Positions 60,629 through 60,835 of a stretch of 60,835 nt of DNA are shown here, piece after piece; position 1 is the stretch's first letter, and each line of letters opens with the position of its first letter. Position numbers and translations under genes: made by a program. The notes below the pieces were generated by a model that worked only from the letters and a program-made list of their open reading frames with translations, was not told the origin of the DNA and searched no databases. The stretch is from the NCBI GenBank assembly GCA_951801675.1, contig CATONX010000012.1, positions 1-60,835 on the forward strand. Reading direction: 5' to 3'. Origin of the DNA: an uncultured Eubacteriales bacterium. GTDB lineage: Bacteria; Bacillota; Clostridia; Oscillospirales; Acutalibacteraceae.

Positions 60629-60657
60629 TTGCAATGGAAGCGCATTGCCGCTATAAT
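60629..60657 (+). promoter_or_regulatory. Promoter of mraZ
   Basis: TTGCAA (60629-60634), a 17-base spacer and TATAAT (60652-60657). Confidence 0.8.
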
Positions 60658-60666
60658 TGATACCAG

Positions 60667-60710
60667 TGGTGCGAGATGGAGCTAAAATGCATCGAAATGG
60701 TGTGAGATGG
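60667..60710 (+). promoter_or_regulatory. MraZ-type operator repeats
   Basis: Four TGG-containing boxes at 60667, 60677, 60698 and 60708, paired 10 bases apart (TGGTGCGAGATGGAG and TGGTGTGAGATGGAG). They lie just downstream of the promoter, as in the TGGGN repeat operators bound by MraZ. Confidence 0.65.
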
Positions 60711-60741
60711 AGCAAAACAAAACCGTGGGGAGGGGAACGCC

Positions 60742-60835
60742 GTGCTGTTGGGACGATACCAGCATACTCTGGACGCCAAGGGCCGTGTGTTTGTCCCCGC
60801 TAAGCTTCGGGAGACGTTGGGAGAACGCTTCGTCG
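60742..60835 (+). CDS. mraZ: Transcriptional regulator MraZ (partial, 5' end only)
   Basis: The first 31 codons of Mra[21 protein letters not shown] and onward match the family's N-terminal AbrB-like DNA-binding repeat (consensus GxxxhxLDxKGRhxhPaxhR). GTG start after GGGGAGGGG. MraZ represses the division/cell-wall (dcw) operon it heads, so mraW/ftsL/pbp genes would be expected beyond the right edge. The gene is cut by the window end. Confidence 0.93.
   Translation, partial: MLLGRYQHTLDAKGRVFVPAKLRETLGERFV

Overview
The window is GC-rich chromosomal DNA from an anaerobic, endospore-forming Firmicute of class Clostridia, most likely an Oscillospiraceae/Ruminococcaceae-type organism. This is inferred from sporulation genes (spoIIR, spoIID), a candidate forespore promoter and a candidate mother-cell promoter, fermentation genes (pyruvate formate-lyase and its activase, pyruvate phosphate dikinase), HPr kinase, frequent TTGNNN-17-TATAAT promoters and many strong intrinsic terminators. 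No phage, IS element, CRISPR array or rRNA was seen. One tRNA (Gly, anticodon CCC) is present.

Layout. 1-5.6 kb: end of an unidentified gene, then guaA, pyrG, hisH-hisF and a YjbQ-family gene. 5.7-7.0 kb: an AT-rich island with two small minus-strand genes (55 aa, and a membrane protein resembling DUF6338). 7.0-11.8 kb: ppdK, a PHP phosphoesterase and hprK. 12-19 kb: a GT4 glycosyltransferase, the Nif3/trmK/MFS operon, a DUF1858 protein, and coaX with an ECF S-component that is probably a pantothenate transporter. 18.7-20.9 kb: three tandem cyclophilins, the last with eroded catalytic residues. 21-23 kb: a minus-strand run of six small DNA-binding proteins (one ribbon-helix-helix-like, five Xre-like) divergent from a SLOG/DUF1273 gene, with TGTACTTA-type palindromes between them. 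23-32.7 kb: a radical SAM/B12 protein, a NatAB-like exporter, a histidinol-phosphatase-like PHP protein, and a tightly packed run of lrp-type regulator, aminotransferase, DUF362 ferredoxin-like protein, ispE, MmcQ/YjbR and a pentapeptide-repeat protein. 32.9-37.1 kb: spoIIR and a YesN/YesM two-component pair whose regulator is frameshifted. 37-44 kb: a 580-base gene-free stretch, metA, a TraX-like protein, an AraC regulator, a histidine phosphatase, a phosphofructokinase, a small membrane protein and an SseB-like protein. 44-50.6 kb: pflA, pflB, a polar amino-acid ABC transporter, a stand-alone Smr protein and a small membrane protein. 51-55 kb: a lone pseudopilin and a probable spore-surface neighbourhood (collagen-like protein, its 150-aa partner, a divergent ferritin-like protein, and a Cys/Tyr-rich 76-aa protein behind a sigma-K-like promoter). 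55-60.8 kb: two lipoproteins, tRNA-Gly, spoIID, citrate synthase, a DUF89 protein, and the start of mraZ, the usual first gene of the division/cell-wall cluster, preceded by MraZ-type operator repeats.

How the genes fit together. Central carbon flow is well represented: a phosphofructokinase with the Gly/Lys pair also found in pyrophosphate-linked enzymes, PPDK, PFL and citrate synthase, with HPr kinase as the likely carbon sensor. The most unusual locus is the 21-23 kb Xre array, in which four paralogues keep a nearly invariant 33-residue C-terminus but differ strongly in the N-terminal DNA-binding half. With the ribbon-helix-helix gene and the divergent SLOG gene it looks like one autoregulated unit of unknown function. 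The best novel structural candidate is the spore-surface neighbourhood at 52-55 kb.
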